Source of the DNA: Paraniabella hibiscisoli
GTDB taxonomy: Bacteria > Bacteroidota > Bacteroidia > Chitinophagales > Chitinophagaceae
Direction of reading: 5' to 3'
Assembly (NCBI RefSeq): GCF_022512515.1
Contig: NZ_JAKWBK010000001.1
Span: forward strand, 4,340,001 to 4,404,000
Length of the DNA stretch: 64,000 bases
The notes under the pieces are model-generated. The model saw only the letters and a program-made list of their open reading frames with translations. It did not search any database and was not told the origin of the DNA. Shown here one piece after another: positions 1-10,308 of the stretch. Each line of letters starts with the position of its first letter. Within the stretch, counting starts at the first letter, position 1. The translations under genes were made by a program, and so were the position numbers.

Positions 1-918
1 TTACGCTCTTTATCTTTAATTGGTCGTAGGTGTTTCTTGCTGCTTTTAATTTGCCCTGCATCAAATTTTCTATCCCTGTATTTCGTTGCTTCCAATCTGA
101 GCTCTGATCTCCCAGTATTAAAAACTCTAAACGTTCGGTGATCCTGCGGCTTTCGGCCGCCAGATCAGTTATATTTACCGGACTATTAAAAACAGCACTG
201 TTATATGCTTTAAAGGGTTTTAGTATTTCATAGCCGTCAGCAGACCGTAGATTCCGTTTTTTATTTTCGAATTGAAGGTCGGAACTTCTTTTATTCGAGA
301 CGAAGTTGAGCAAGGTGAGGTGATCAATGAAGAGCTTTCCTTCGTCCTGAGTTACATTTTTCGGGAGTATGACCAACGCCTGCAAGTCATCACTTCCTTT
401 ATACCCCGGTACCCGGGCGTCTTCCTCAAAGCAAACCCATACTGTTCGCCAGCCGGTAAAATCGAGGTTGACAGAAAATCGATATTTGGGAGCATGCTTT
501 GCTGTTGCAAGGCTGCTTCCTGCCTGAAAAACCAGCTGACCGGATGTAGGCTTCTTCTGGTACAGCCAGATCTTAATGCCGCCAAATCTGTCCCGGGCAT
601 AAAACGACGGCTCATACATTTCAGGGATACCTCCGGGGTAAGGCATGCCTGCTTCTTTCAGTCCCCTGAGACCGGTAATTTCCAGTGAGGCATCCTTTTT
701 CCAGTTCCAGCAAAGAGAGTGTTGTCCCTCTTTGTAGTGCTCCGATGAAATATGAAGTGTGCTGTTTCGGGCCTGCCAGCTTTCGGTATCTGCATCAGTT
801 TCAAAACCATACCGCCCCGTAACAATTTTTTCTGCTATCGTGTTTTTTGTGCTACAATACCGGTTGTTGCAAATAATGCCAACATTATTAACAGGTGCAC
901 TTTTGTCTTTATCTGCAT
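1..918 (-). CDS. Chondroitin sulfate ABC lyase (PL8), N-terminal part, frameshifted
   Basis: N-terminal third of a secreted polysaccharide lyase that cleaves chondroitin/dermatan sulfate by beta-elimination; the catalytic alpha/alpha toroid lies beyond the left edge. Reading leftward from the ATG at 918 gives a signal peptide (hydrophobic LLIMLALFATTGIVAQ). After the break the chain runs RYGFETDADTESW, a jelly-roll segment with IKIWLYQKKP, NLDFTGWRTVWV and EGKLFIDHLTLLN, then a linker with DLAAESRRITERLEFL. These segments align in order with the N-terminal lyase domain of Proteus vulgaris chondroitinase ABC (FTGWRTVGVS and GEIYIDRI there). The reading frame breaks at the six-T run 843-848; one more base joins the signal peptide to the lyase domain. 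It is the last visible gene of a leftward glycosaminoglycan operon, 36 bases after nagB. The family call is firm; substrate range is inferred. Confidence 0.85.
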
Positions 919-953
919 ATATTATTGCGTGGTTTAGTAATTACTTCCAACTT

Positions 954-1727
954 TTATGCTTCGGACTGCATGGGTACTTCTGAAAGTTCGGCTGCTGCTT
1001 CCTTGTCCAGTACCCATCTTACCGAAGGCCGTGTTTGCAGGTAGGATGCGGGTATATGCTCATCAACATTAGCTTCTATAGCCTTTTTAATAATAGCTGC
1101 TTTATTTTGTCCCCAGCCTGCAATAATAATTTCCCTTGCCTGCATAATAGTGGATATGCCTACAGTAATAGCTTCTGTAGGAGTAAATGATATGCTGCCA
1201 AAGTCTGCGGCTGCATCCTCAATCGTAATGTTGTGCAAAGACACAAGCCTTGTAATGGTGTCGGCACTAACAGGTGGTTCATTAAAGCCAATATGCCCTG
1301 TGCGACCAATGCCCAATAGTTGTAGGTCGATGCCGCCCGCATTTTTTATCTGGGCTTCGTATCCCCGGCAAAAAGCCGGTATATGGTTTCTGGCCAGGGC
1401 ACCATCGGGTATATGAATATTTTGGGCAGATATATCAATATGGCTAAAAAGATGATGGTGCATAAACCATGCATAACTCTGGTGGCTGGATGGCCGCATG
1501 GGATAATACTCATCCAGGTTAAAAGTCACCACATGCTTGAAGCTAAGGCCTTCAGTTTTATGTATTCTTACCAGCTCCTCATATACTCCAATGGGCGTAC
1601 TACCGGTAGCCAAACCCAATACAACGGGTTTATTCTCTTCCTGTCTGCGTTTTACCAAATTGGCGATATACCGTGCAATGGCCCTGGAGCCTTCCATTTT
1701 ATTATCAAACACTTGTATCTGTCTCAT
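954..1727 (-). CDS. nagB: Glucosamine-6-phosphate deaminase
   Basis: Cytoplasmic enzyme converting glucosamine-6-phosphate to fructose-6-phosphate and ammonia, the last dedicated step of amino-sugar catabolism. The intact 257-residue chain has the family hallmarks: LATGSTPIGVYEEL (phosphate loop) near residue 40, TFNLDEYY near 68 (catalytic Asp) and GIGRTGHIGFNEP near 137. Length is that of stand-alone NagB; the C-terminal LmbE-type extension of some Bacteroidota NagB proteins is absent. It lies 18 bases after the sulfatase stop and just upstream of the chondroitin lyase in the same leftward operon. There it would process glucosamine units released from heparin or heparan sulfate after desulfation and phosphorylation by the ROK kinase. 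One of the few locus genes without a frame break. Confidence 0.95.
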   Translation of the reverse strand: MRQIQVFDNKMEGSRAIARYIANLVKRRQEENKPVVLGLATGSTPIGVYEELVRIHKTEGLSFKHVVTFNLDEYYPMRPSSHQSYAWFMHHHLFSHIDISAQNIHIPDGALARNHIPAFCRGYEAQIKNAGGIDLQLLGIGRTGHIGFNEPPVSADTITRLVSLHNITIEDAAADFGSISFTPTEAITVGISTIMQAREIIIAGWGQNKAAIIKKAIEANVDEHIPASYLQTRPSVRWVLDKEAAAELSEVPMQSEA

Positions 1728-1745
1728 ACCGCTTTTAAAAGTTTA

Positions 1746-3299
1746 TTATTTCCCGGTTCCGAAAATAGCTGCTGCTTCTTTATCTCCATAATGCTTGATT
1801 TGTTTTGCCAACTCTTTCTTTAAAGATGTTGCAAGTACCTTCATCTTAGGATCGGAATAAATATTTTTCATTTCCCTGGGGTCTTTTTCAAGGTCGAATA
1901 ATTCCCAGCTTTCTATTTTGTTATAAAACCGGATAAGTTTATACCGGTGGGTTTTAATACCAAAATGCGGTGATACGGCATGTTCCCCGTTTTCATAATA
2001 ATGATAATACAGAGTATTGCGCCCTGCGTATTTTTTATTTTGCAGTAATGGTAAAAAAGAAATGCCCTGCATCCGGTCTGGAACCGCGCCATCAGCCAGG
2101 TCAATAAAAGTAGGAGCCAGGTCAATATTCATCACATAGTCGTTGATCACGCTGCCGGGTTTGATCACACCGGGATAGCGCATTAGCATCGGTGTTCTGA
2201 AAGATTCTTCGTACATAAAGCGTTTGTCAAACCAGCCATGTTCGCCCATGTAAAATCCCTGGTCAGACATATAAATAACGAGTGTATTTTTAGAGAGACC
2301 GTTTTGATCCAGGTAGTCCAGGGTTTTGCCGATATTGCGATCCAGCGAAGCTGCTGTTGACAGGTAATCTTTCATATAGCGTTGAAATTTCCATTCAGTC
2401 AATGCATTTCCCTGGGGTGCCTTAGCATGCAGATCCGCTTTTATTTTATTGTAGTAAGCAAACCACTGTTTTTTTTGGTCTGCAGTCATCCGCTTTACAC
2501 TATTTTCAATTGCCAGAGAGTCCCCCGTTTCATATATTTTCAAATCGTGTGCCATGCGCATCGTTTTAGCAATGGTCATATCCTGTGCTGCAGCAGCTTC
2601 TCGTGTTGCATAGTTGTCAAAGAAATTCTCTGGTAAGTCAAAGTTGATATTGTCATACCTGCCGAGGTCTTCCAGGGCAGGCATCCAGGTACGGTGAGTA
2701 GCTTTATGCCCTATAACGAGGCAGAAAGGTTTGGAAGGATCGCGGCGCTCCAGCCAGTTCTCTGCTTCTTCAGTAATAATATCTGTAACATAACCCTGGT
2801 AGCGCCGGGTGGTATTGCCGGTTTGTATAAAATCAGGATTATAATATTGCCCTTGTCCCGGAAGAATGCTATAGTAGTCCAGCCCTTGCGGGATACTGTC
2901 ACCCAGGTGCATTTTACCTATCCAGGCAGTTTGATAACCCGATTTCTGTAAAACTTTGGCAAAGCTTTCCTGGCTAAAATTAAAATTGAAACTTACGTTG
3001 TCTTTAAAACCATTGATATGGCTGTAAGTGCCGGTAAGAATACTGGCCCTGCTGGGGCCACAAATGGAATTCGTTACATAAGCTTTATTAAATAAAGCTC
3101 CTTCCTTTGCTAACCGGTCGATACCCGGTGTTTGTATTTGCCGGTTGCCATAGGCACTGATGGTTTGAAAAGCATGATCATCTGAAAGGATCAATACAAT
3201 ATTCGGGCGTTGCGCATGCACGACACCGGCTAGTAATAATAGTAGCAAACCAGGTTGCAAAGCCCGCTTAGCGAAATCCCATAATTTTAACTGCTTCAT
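1746..3299 (-). CDS. Type I sulfatase, probable N-acetylglucosamine-6-O-sulfatase
   Basis: Exported sulfatase of 517 residues. A signal peptide (LLLLLLAGVVHAQ, about residues 18-30) is followed by RPNIVLILSDDHA, whose paired Asp bind calcium, and by CGPSR with Cys80 as the formylglycine precursor in the CxPxR signature. Lys/His motifs follow (GKMHLGD; SDQGFYMGEHGWFDKR). The mid-section NFFDNYATREAAAAQDMT and the C-terminal WELFDLEKDPREMKN are typical of the S1 subfamily that holds bacterial GlcNAc-6-O-sulfatases acting on heparan sulfate. It sits between heparin lyase I and nagB, which supports 6-O-desulfation of glucosamine. Activation needs a formylglycine-generating enzyme, not found in this window. 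The family is certain; the position specificity is inferred. Confidence 0.85.
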   Translation of the reverse strand: MKQLKLWDFAKRALQPGLLLLLLAGVVHAQRPNIVLILSDDHAFQTISAYGNRQIQTPGIDRLAKEGALFNKAYVTNSICGPSRASILTGTYSHINGFKDNVSFNFNFSQESFAKVLQKSGYQTAWIGKMHLGDSIPQGLDYYSILPGQGQYYNPDFIQTGNTTRRYQGYVTDIITEEAENWLERRDPSKPFCLVIGHKATHRTWMPALEDLGRYDNINFDLPENFFDNYATREAAAAQDMTIAKTMRMAHDLKIYETGDSLAIENSVKRMTADQKKQWFAYYNKIKADLHAKAPQGNALTEWKFQRYMKDYLSTAASLDRNIGKTLDYLDQNGLSKNTLVIYMSDQGFYMGEHGWFDKRFMYEESFRTPMLMRYPGVIKPGSVINDYVMNIDLAPTFIDLADGAVPDRMQGISFLPLLQNKKYAGRNTLYYHYYENGEHAVSPHFGIKTHRYKLIRFYNKIESWELFDLEKDPREMKNIYSDPKMKVLATSLKKELAKQIKHYGDKEAAAIFGTGK

Positions 3300-3317
3300 C
3301 TTTTTATTTTTTTTCCT

Positions 3318-4461
3318 TTATCGTTGTTCCTGCCGGTATCCCGCGAGATTATAAACGACAGGCACCGTGCTGCTCCCAACCCGGTAAATACCAAACTTAA
3401 AATAATAACCGCTATCGTCGTTTCTCCCAATGGCGATCGTTTGATCATTGACAATACGATTGCTTACTTTCTTTTTACCGTTATGGTACTGCATCACAAC
3501 ATCCAGCTTGCCGGGCTGTTTCATTTTGTTACTGGATCCCTCATATACCGACCAGTCGATCGCTACTGTAAATGTAACCCAGGTATCTTTGGGAAAAGAA
3601 TTAAATGAACTTTTGTAGGCTATGGTTGAGGTTTTATATGCAGAGCTCACCGGCACCATAATAGCATCTTTCGCTGGGTTTGCCAGTGTTCGGTCGGTTT
3701 TATCGGTCATCCATTTGCTATCCGAATTAGCCTTTATATAAAACATGTTATTGGAAAATCCGAATGCCAGCGGGGTATCCTCCCTGCTCGATCTTCCAGC
3801 CATTTTTTTGCCTGCTTTGAAATACTCTTTGCCGTTACTGTTTACTGCTTTTATTTTTTCATGTCCCTGGTCTTTTGCAAACACCATACTATCGCTCAAA
3901 CCTACAAATTGTTCTGGTGTCAATAGCAAAACCCTGCCTGAGGGGTCCTGTACAAGCGTGCGGGAAGGCATTCCATGCCATTGGGCAAAGATGGTGTTGA
4001 CATCGGCAGGCAAACCTGCAGGAATGTATACTGAAAAAGTATAGGTCCACTTCGAACCTTGCCCGCACTGTCCCTTACCCCTGTCGTAAACCATTTTTAG
4101 TATCTGGTCTGTTGTATATGTATTGGAGGGTAGTCCTTTATAGTCATCTGTTGTAGCATAGCAATAACAGAGTTCTGCACGACCCTTGGTACTGCCTTCT
4201 TCATAGCCTTCCAGTGAGTTGTCCTCCTTTTAACTCAAACCGGTAAGAGGGTTTCCCGTTAAAGGAAACGGCGGCATCTTTTTGTATAGAATAAGGCTTG
4301 TTGATGCCTACCGCTACCCAGGCGTTATCTACTATGTCAATTTTCCTGGCGGTATCTGCCTGTACATTTACCCTGGTTGCTACCGGGGTCGATGCGGTTT
4401 TCTGAGCCGTAGTGTGCAATGTCAATAATACCGGCGCAATGGCTAAGATTATTTTTTTCAT
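3318..4461 (-). CDS. Heparin lyase I (PL13), frameshifted
   Basis: Secreted or periplasmic beta-jelly-roll lyase that depolymerises highly sulfated heparin to unsaturated oligosaccharides. From ATG 4461 there is a signal peptide (ILAIAPVLLTLHTTAQ) and then RVNVQADTARK, WVAVGINKPYS and FNGKPSYRFELK. After a frame break near 4210 come YTFSVYIPAGLP, IFAQWHGMPSRTL, FYIKANSDSKWMTDK, FPKDTWVTFTVAIDW, PGKLDVVMQYHNGKK and GRNDDSGYYFKFGIYRVG. These blocks match Pedobacter heparinus heparinase I almost throughout, including the Gln/His of FAQWHG and the Tyr of YYFKFGIYR that carry catalysis in the family. Restoring the frame gives EDNSLEGYEEGS, again as in the reference. Full length is about 380 residues, normal for PL13. 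It lies 18 bases upstream of the 6-O-sulfatase. Confidence 0.93.
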
Positions 4462-4567
4462 TAGTAATTTTTGATACCGGCCTGACTATAGAAGCCGGTG
4501 TTTCTTTGTTTAGTAAGCTTCAGATCTTTGTTAATTACGTTTTCAATTGTACACTTCGTATTGCAGG

Positions 4568-5824
4568 TTACTTTTTAGCGAAAAGCTCTTTTACGCTCAA
4601 CGTTTTATTATTAACCAGGGGTTTTGCGTACACCGCTATAAAAAACAGGTATCCCAGTGTTATGTAAAGAAATAACAGCGCATAGCGCAGGCCTATGAGG
4701 TCTCTAATGCGCCTACAATAAAAGGTACTAATGCGCCTCCAAAGATACCTGAACATAATATGCCCGAGAAAGAGCCATGATGCTTGCTGACGGAATTGAG
4801 TGCCAGTGAAAAAACGATGGAGAACATTACTGAAATAGTAAAACCAGCTGCGGGAAAGGCCCATAAGGATAATTGCCTGTTGCCCAGCAAAGCGATGCTC
4901 AATATTATTGCAGATAAGATGCAGGCCACTTTTAGTACCTGCCTGGAATCCCAGAGCTTTAATACCGCTAAACCTAATAAACAACCCATGGTCATCAATC
5001 CCCAGAACCAGGCAACCGCATTAGCACCGTCGCTGGCCGGATCTACCTGGTGGTACTGCTTTAAAAATTCCGACATCCAGTTGGCCAGTGATTGTTCGGT
5101 GCCCACATAAGCTACAATGCCCAGGAAGAACAACCAAACATCCCTTTTTGCAGGAGTTCCCGGTATGCAGAGGCTGCGCCGGACTTTTCATCTTCCTTTA
5201 ATTCTACCTTAGGTATCCTTATTATTGCCAGCAATACAAGCATAATAAGAAATATCAGGCTGAATATCCAATACAGGGCCGTCCAGTGTAACCCGTTTTG
5301 TACCAGTTCTCCCAACAGGCCTGCTATTGAATGTGTAACTGGCTGCTCAGTTAGTTCCCGCATGAGATAGGTAAAGATAAACGGGCTTATAAAAGATGCC
5401 AGTCCAAAAACCAGCTGTCCCATTACTGAAAAGAACGCAAAGTTTTCTTCACCACCGGCAACACGCATCAACGGGTTAATGATAACCTGCAGCATGGCCA
5501 TACCTATACCAATTATAAATAATGAGGCCAGTGCCATACCGTATTGAGGGATAAAGGCAAAGAGTAGCGCGCCAATAAGATTAAGGGTAAAAGCAATCAA
5601 CATTGATTTTTTTCTCCCAGCCTTTCGATCATGATGCCTGCCGGAACCGACATGATCCCGTAAGCCAGGAAAAAGGAAAATGGGAGAAAGGCCGCCATAG
5701 TTAAGCTAAGCCGGTAGGTTTCTATAATAACGGGCATAAGTGGCCCAAGTATATTCGTTACAAAAGATATAACGAACCATATCAGTAAAATCACACCCAC
5801 TAAAAAACGATTAGTTTGTTGCAT
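4568..5824 (-). CDS. MFS sugar permease, frameshifted
   Basis: Inner-membrane major facilitator transporter of about 415 residues with twelve predicted helices. The N-terminus VGVILLIWFVISFVTNILG and the loop MSVPAGIMIERLGEK, and the later GMAMLQVIINPLMRV and FGGALVPFIVGAL, resemble the fucose/glucose permease (FucP-type) branch. Three one-base breaks split it: the A7 run at 5606-5612 (plus-strand T), an A5 run near 5135 and a GG near 4705. Adding one base at each joins the pieces without loss. It is placed between heparin lyase I and the ROK kinase, so it most likely imports a monosaccharide or small product of glycosaminoglycan breakdown, for example GlcNAc or glucosamine. Substrate is inference. 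Confidence 0.8.
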
Positions 5825-5841
5825 GCTGAATCATTGAAGGA

Positions 5842-6795
5842 TTATAGAAGGTTGATTATAGGATGTACTGCGTGGGACCGGAACACTTTTGCGGCGCAAC
5901 CTTGAACTCCTGCTTTATTACCTAATGCAGCCGCAATCAAAGTTGTTTGCCCGCTGGTAGCCGGCATAGCGAGTTTTTTTACTCTTTCGCGTAACTCAAG
6001 GATATAAAAGTCACCGGCTTCGCTGATACCGCCACCAATCACTACCTTTTCGGGACTAAAAATATTAATGTATCCGGCAATGCCCGCTGCCATATGATCC
6101 AGGTGATAGTTCATCGCGTTTATTGCTATAGCGTCCTGTTGCCAATAACGTTCCATAATATATTTTCCGTCTGCTGATTTGGGGGCGCCCTCTTTCAGCA
6201 ACCGGTAGCGGTCTATTAAAGCTGTTACGGAAGCATAAGCCTCAAAGCAGCCGCGCGAGCCACAGGAGCAGGGTATACCTTCGTGCCGGATGATGATATG
6301 CCCAAGCTCAGTGCCGCGATTTTTATAGCCACCGTATAACTGGTTATTGATCACCAGTGCTCCGCCTATACCAGTGCCAACGGTCAGGAATACTATATCG
6401 CTGCATCCTTTTGCAGCGCCATAGATCCACTCGCCCATGCCCATCATATTGGCATCATTATCCAGGAAGATGTTATAACCTGTTTTTGTTTCCAGCAATG
6501 CCCCGAGAGGCAGATCTTCAAACCCCGGCAGGTTATCAGCTCCGCCAATTACTGTGTTGTTTTCTACAATGCCCGGAAAGCCAATTCCAACGCCGCAAAT
6601 AACGCCGCTGCAGCTATTGGCAGTTGATTCGGCCTGCTTAATACAGGATACTATTTGTTCGATAATGCCTGCTTCACCCGCATTTTTATCCAATGGTTCT
6701 GAGAAAGACCGGAGCAGGCTTCCATCTTCTGCTACCAGGCCGCATTTCAGTGCAGAGCCTCCTACATCTATTCCTATTGCTAATGGTTGGTTCAC
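5842..6795 (-). CDS. ROK-family sugar kinase, probably amino-sugar kinase
   Basis: Cytoplasmic ATP-dependent hexokinase of the ROK family, 317 residues, uninterrupted. Visible motifs are GIDVGGSALKCGLV (N-terminal phosphate loop, residues 8-21), GVGIGFPGIV, LDNDANMMGMGE (sugar-binding and catalytic Asp), TVGTGIGGALV and the zinc/ROK signature CSCGSRGCFEAYAS near residue 182, followed by VVIGGGIS. In this neighbourhood the likely role is phosphorylation of GlcNAc or glucosamine, feeding NagB. No nagA deacetylase is visible; N-sulfated heparin yields free glucosamine after N-desulfation, so one may not be needed for that branch. Exact substrate is not visible in the sequence. Confidence 0.88.
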   Translation of the reverse strand: MNQPLAIGIDVGGSALKCGLVAEDGSLLRSFSEPLDKNAGEAGIIEQIVSCIKQAESTANSCSGVICGVGIGFPGIVENNTVIGGADNLPGFEDLPLGALLETKTGYNIFLDNDANMMGMGEWIYGAAKGCSDIVFLTVGTGIGGALVINNQLYGGYKNRGTELGHIIIRHEGIPCSCGSRGCFEAYASVTALIDRYRLLKEGAPKSADGKYIMERYWQQDAIAINAMNYHLDHMAAGIAGYINIFSPEKVVIGGGISEAGDFYILELRERVKKLAMPATSGQTTLIAAALGNKAGVQGCAAKVFRSHAVHPIINLL

Positions 6796-6847
6796 CGATA
6801 AATTTTTAAGCCTAAACCTGTAATCTTAAAGTTGGCGTTGACTGCAA

Positions 6848-8374
6848 TTATTTTAAGTAATCGTATACTGAATCCAGCTTGAACTGGCGGATCGCATCTG
6901 AATTGGGATGCGCCCGTTTGTCAATATCACTAAAGTAAGGCGCCTTATCCCAAATGCTTGCATCGCCGCCTGTTGAACGTGGATCTTTGGTTTGTACCAG
7001 ATACTCCTGCATTTGTGCTGCAAGCTTTTCTTTTACATTTTTATACGCCGGATCAGCGGCAAGATTATGCATCTCATCCGGATCACGAAGAATATCGAAT
7101 AACTCTTCTGCGGGGCGTTTGCCCATGCCCAGCTCGAACAGCGGTTTAACCGCCGGGTTATCTTTGTTGGCGATCAGGTAAAACTTGGCCGGACCCGGAT
7201 AGTTGAGCATATAGGGATCAATATCTCCATATAGGGAGGGTCGCCGGCAGCCCAACGGTTGGGTTCGTAGTTGCGAATATATAGGTATTGCGAGGTACGT
7301 ATAGCACGACCCGGATAGCCCATACCATGCTGACGTACGAAAGCATGCCTTTCACGACCTAAGACTACAAATTCTCTTTTGGCAACCGTATCCCTATTAT
7401 TTTTATCTAAAACAGGCAACAGGCTTTTAGCGGTAACTGCCGATGGTATAGCTACACCGGCAAGTTCGAGAAAGGTAGGTGCCAGGTCATTCAAGGTAAC
7501 CAGTTCATTAGCTACAGTACCTTTGCTAAACTTGCCTGGCCAGGAAATGATCAGGGGAACATGGGTTCCAAAATCATAGAGGTTGGCCAGGCCGCGGGGC
7601 ATTTGCCAGCCGTTATCACTGCATACTACCACGATGGTGTTTTCCAGCTCTCCGCTTTGCCTCAGAAGCCTGAGGGCGTCGCCCAGTTCTTTGTCGAACA
7701 TTTCTATAGCGTAATAGTAATCAGCAATGTCCTTGCGCACCGAGTCATTATCCGGTAAATACCGCGGCACTTTAATCTTTGAAAGGTCAATACCTGCTTT
7801 TTCGCCACTGCTCTACTTCGTAGGGACGGTGAGGGTGCAGGCTGCTGATCCAGTAGGTCCAGGGGGCATCTTTCTTTTTCAGTTGTAGAAATTCTTCAAA
7901 ACTCTTGTAGGGGTTACCGGCAGGATTATGCTTACGTCCATTAGCTTCAAAGCTGCCGGGTCCCCAGCCTTTTCCCTGGAAGCCTACTTCGTAGCCGGAA
8001 GCCTCCAGTAAATCGGTATATAAAGGATATTCGGTAGGTAAGATACTCCAGAGATTAGCACCTTCTTTTAGTCTCCAGATGTCCTGCCCCGTCAAATAAC
8101 CGGCCCTGGAAGGCGTACAGGAAGGTGAGTTGCAAAAAGCATTAGTGAAGCGTACACCTTCGCCCGCTATACTATCCATTTGTGGTGTGCGTACAGTTGA
8201 GTCCCCATAAACACCTACATGGATCGCCGATTGGTTGTCGGACATAATGATCAATATATTCGGACGCTTAGCGGTTTCCTTTTCGGCAGGAGCATTACAC
8301 CCGGCAACGGTCAGTAAAGCGATAGCAACGATCATCCATCGAAGGTTCTTACTACTATTGGCTATTTCATTCAT
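6848..8374 (-). CDS. Heparan N-sulfatase-like lipoprotein (sulfoglucosamine sulfohydrolase), frameshifted
   Basis: Type I sulfatase of about 508 residues anchored as a lipoprotein (LLTVAGC, Cys26). RPNILIIMSDNQ carries the metal-binding residues and SCTPSR (Cys86) is the formylglycine site. WKGWGPG-type and SSLHPHRPYE segments follow, then DNTIVVVCSDNG-like text (ENTIVVVCSDNGWQMPRGL) and AAGDPP-YGDIDPYMLNY-PGP near the C-terminus, a block typical of N-sulfoglucosamine sulfohydrolases. Two frame breaks occur, an A5 run near 7795-7799 and a CCC run near 7227. It follows susD in the leftward operon and would remove the N-sulfate from glucosamine. Together with the 6-O-sulfatase this covers two of the main heparin sulfate positions; a 2-O-sulfatase is not seen. 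Confidence 0.83.
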
Positions 8375-8410
8375 TCCAAATAAGTTTAAATATGTGAACA
8401 GTATCTGCTG

Positions 8411-10288
8411 TTAATACCCCGGGTTTTGACGACCGATATTTTTATTAACGTCAGTTTCATTTTGCGGGAAAGGATATAACTCATGCTTGCCCGGTACGAA
8501 ATTCGCTCCTGCTGGATAGGGGTAGGTAGCCCTGATCGCCTGCACCTTTTGATAGGTTTCTTGTATTTTGGTACCTAACAGGTTCCAGCGTATTAAATCT
8601 GCCCGGCGCATGCCTTCAAAACAAAGCTCTTTGGCCCGTTCGCTGATCAACGTATCCAGGAAGGCTTTCTTATTTAAGCCCGAAGGAATATTGATACTTG
8701 CGGCATCGGGCTTTGCTGCCAGCGCTGCTGTAATTACCGCACCGGTCCCGCCGCCACCTGTGATGGTAACTGTTGGAGCTGAAGTGTAACCGAAACCTGT
8801 ATTGTAGAGCGTTACTTCTGTGATACGGCCACTGCTACGACCGGATACAATTGCATTTGCGTAATTACCGCCACCGCCGGTAATGGTTAAAGTGGGTGCT
8901 GATGTATAACCAGATCCGCCATTAGTAATGGAAAGAATAATTGCATTACCCGGCATATCCAGTCCGTAAGCTCTTCTGCGTACCTGGTTGATCGCGTTCA
9001 GGGCTACCTGGTTAGGTCCATCGTTCAGCTCGTTCTCTACTTCTGCCTGCATTAGTAACAGGTCAGCGTAACGCATGATTACGGTATTGATATTGGTACT
9101 GCCTATTTCTGTAGGCGAATTGGTTTGGTACTCACGGTTCCATTTACCAACAGTCCAGTTTTGATCGCCGGTTCCTGTAACAATGTATACCCGGTTTCCT
9201 GCGGCGTCAATCCTGAATCTTGCTATAGCAAAATCTTTTCTGAAGTCCCCGTTCTGAAAACTTTCATAAAAGGACGTACTGCCAGGCACCTGGCAGAAGT
9301 GCCACCATATACACCTGTTGCTGTAGCTGGTGCATTAAAGTACCCGTAACGAGACGCATTGGGTGCTTCACCGGCCGGGCCGGTTGGTGTATAAAAAGCG
9401 ATTTCGAAGATACTCTCTGTAGGCTCCAATACATGCTTAGATTGATTGATAAATACCTGCGGATAACTTGTGTTCAATTTATACGGATTGGCAGCCATAA
9501 TGTCATTGATCTGCTGCTGTGCCAATGTATAATATTCCTTGTAATTGTTGGGCCGCTGCATTTGCCCGTTCGGTTGCAAAGAAAAACCTCCGGCAAATAA
9601 AGCAACACGCGCCAGCATGGCTTTTACAGCCCACCTGTTGACACGCTCGTTGGTGGGGGTGCTACGGGGAGCAGGTCGGCCGCTTCCTGCATATCTTTAA
9701 TAATCTGTGTATAGATGACAGACCGGTCAGTCAGCCCCGGTTTTAAATCAGCACCTGCTTTGGATGCGGTTGTTTTAAAAGGTACATCACCCCACAAGCG
9801 AACCAGTTCAGAATAGTAAAAGCCACGTAGAAATTTAGCCTCTCCAAGCATACGGTTTAATTGAGCCTTCTCTGTTTCTGTCCCGCTGGTATAAGTTTGC
9901 ATCTTTGGAATTTGTTCCAATACCACATTAGCTCTGTCGATACCCTGGTACAGGGCGCTCCAGCTGCCATAAAACATATCGGTTTCGGGAATCCCGGTAT
10001 AGTGTGGTATGATCCGCCAGTTATCGGCAGCAATACCTGAAGTTTGTCCGATGTCACTGTCGTTATCAAAAACCATCGGGATATTCCATCCATATCCGCT
10101 CCAGGTAGATACCGCTCCATAAATACCCAGGGTAGCCATATTGGCTTCGTCTATGTTAGAATAAAAATTATCGCTGGTAAAGTAGGAGTAAGGTTTTGTT
10201 TCCAGTACTTTTTGCAACCACCCGTTATGATAAGGCCACAAAGTGCTGCAATAGTAGTTGCCTGTCTGATTATATTTCTATGTTTCAT
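8411..10288 (-). CDS. SusD/RagB-family glycan-binding lipoprotein with repeat insertion, frameshifted
   Basis: Outer-membrane lipoprotein that caps the SusC channel and captures oligosaccharides. The start is the ATG at 10286-10288, giving a signal with LIITGGC lipobox. Then come the SusD landmarks YSYFTSDNFYSNIDEANMA, YQGIDRANVVLEQIPK, LGEAKFLRGFYYSELVRLWGDVPF, NRWAVKAMLARVAL, MRYADLLLMQAEVENE, ISERAKELCFEGMRRADLIRW and the end LYPFPQNETDVNKNIGRQNPGY. Frame breaks lie near 10230 (A5), 9645 (C5) and 9275 (GG). Between the last two helices a glycine-rich stretch with two related repeats is inserted (listed separately), making the protein about 625 residues, longer than most SusD. It lies 20 bases downstream of susC. 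Confidence 0.92.
8711..8947 (-). repeat. Two tandem glycine-rich repeats inserted in SusD
   Basis: About 79 residues interrupt the usual SusD C-terminal helical region, directly after INQVRRRAYGLDMPG and before the helix leading to ISERAKELCFEG. The insert has two copies with a 40-residue (120-base) period: ITNGGSGYTSAPTLTITG at about 8876-8929 and LYNTGFGYTSAPTVTITG at about 8756-8809, each followed by a Gly-Gly-Gly run. The GYTSAPT(L/V)TITGGGG core is identical apart from one residue. Such strand-glycine repeats are seen in secreted beta-rich proteins; here they may form a small beta-module on the binding face. Confidence 0.85.
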
Positions 10289-10308
10289 TGTTGTAATTAC
10301 TTTAATGG

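Noticed and set aside
272..688. Open frame on the plus strand through the PL8 gene
   Set aside because: The minus strand in the same stretch gives clear chondroitin lyase sequence, so the plus frame is an antisense shadow.
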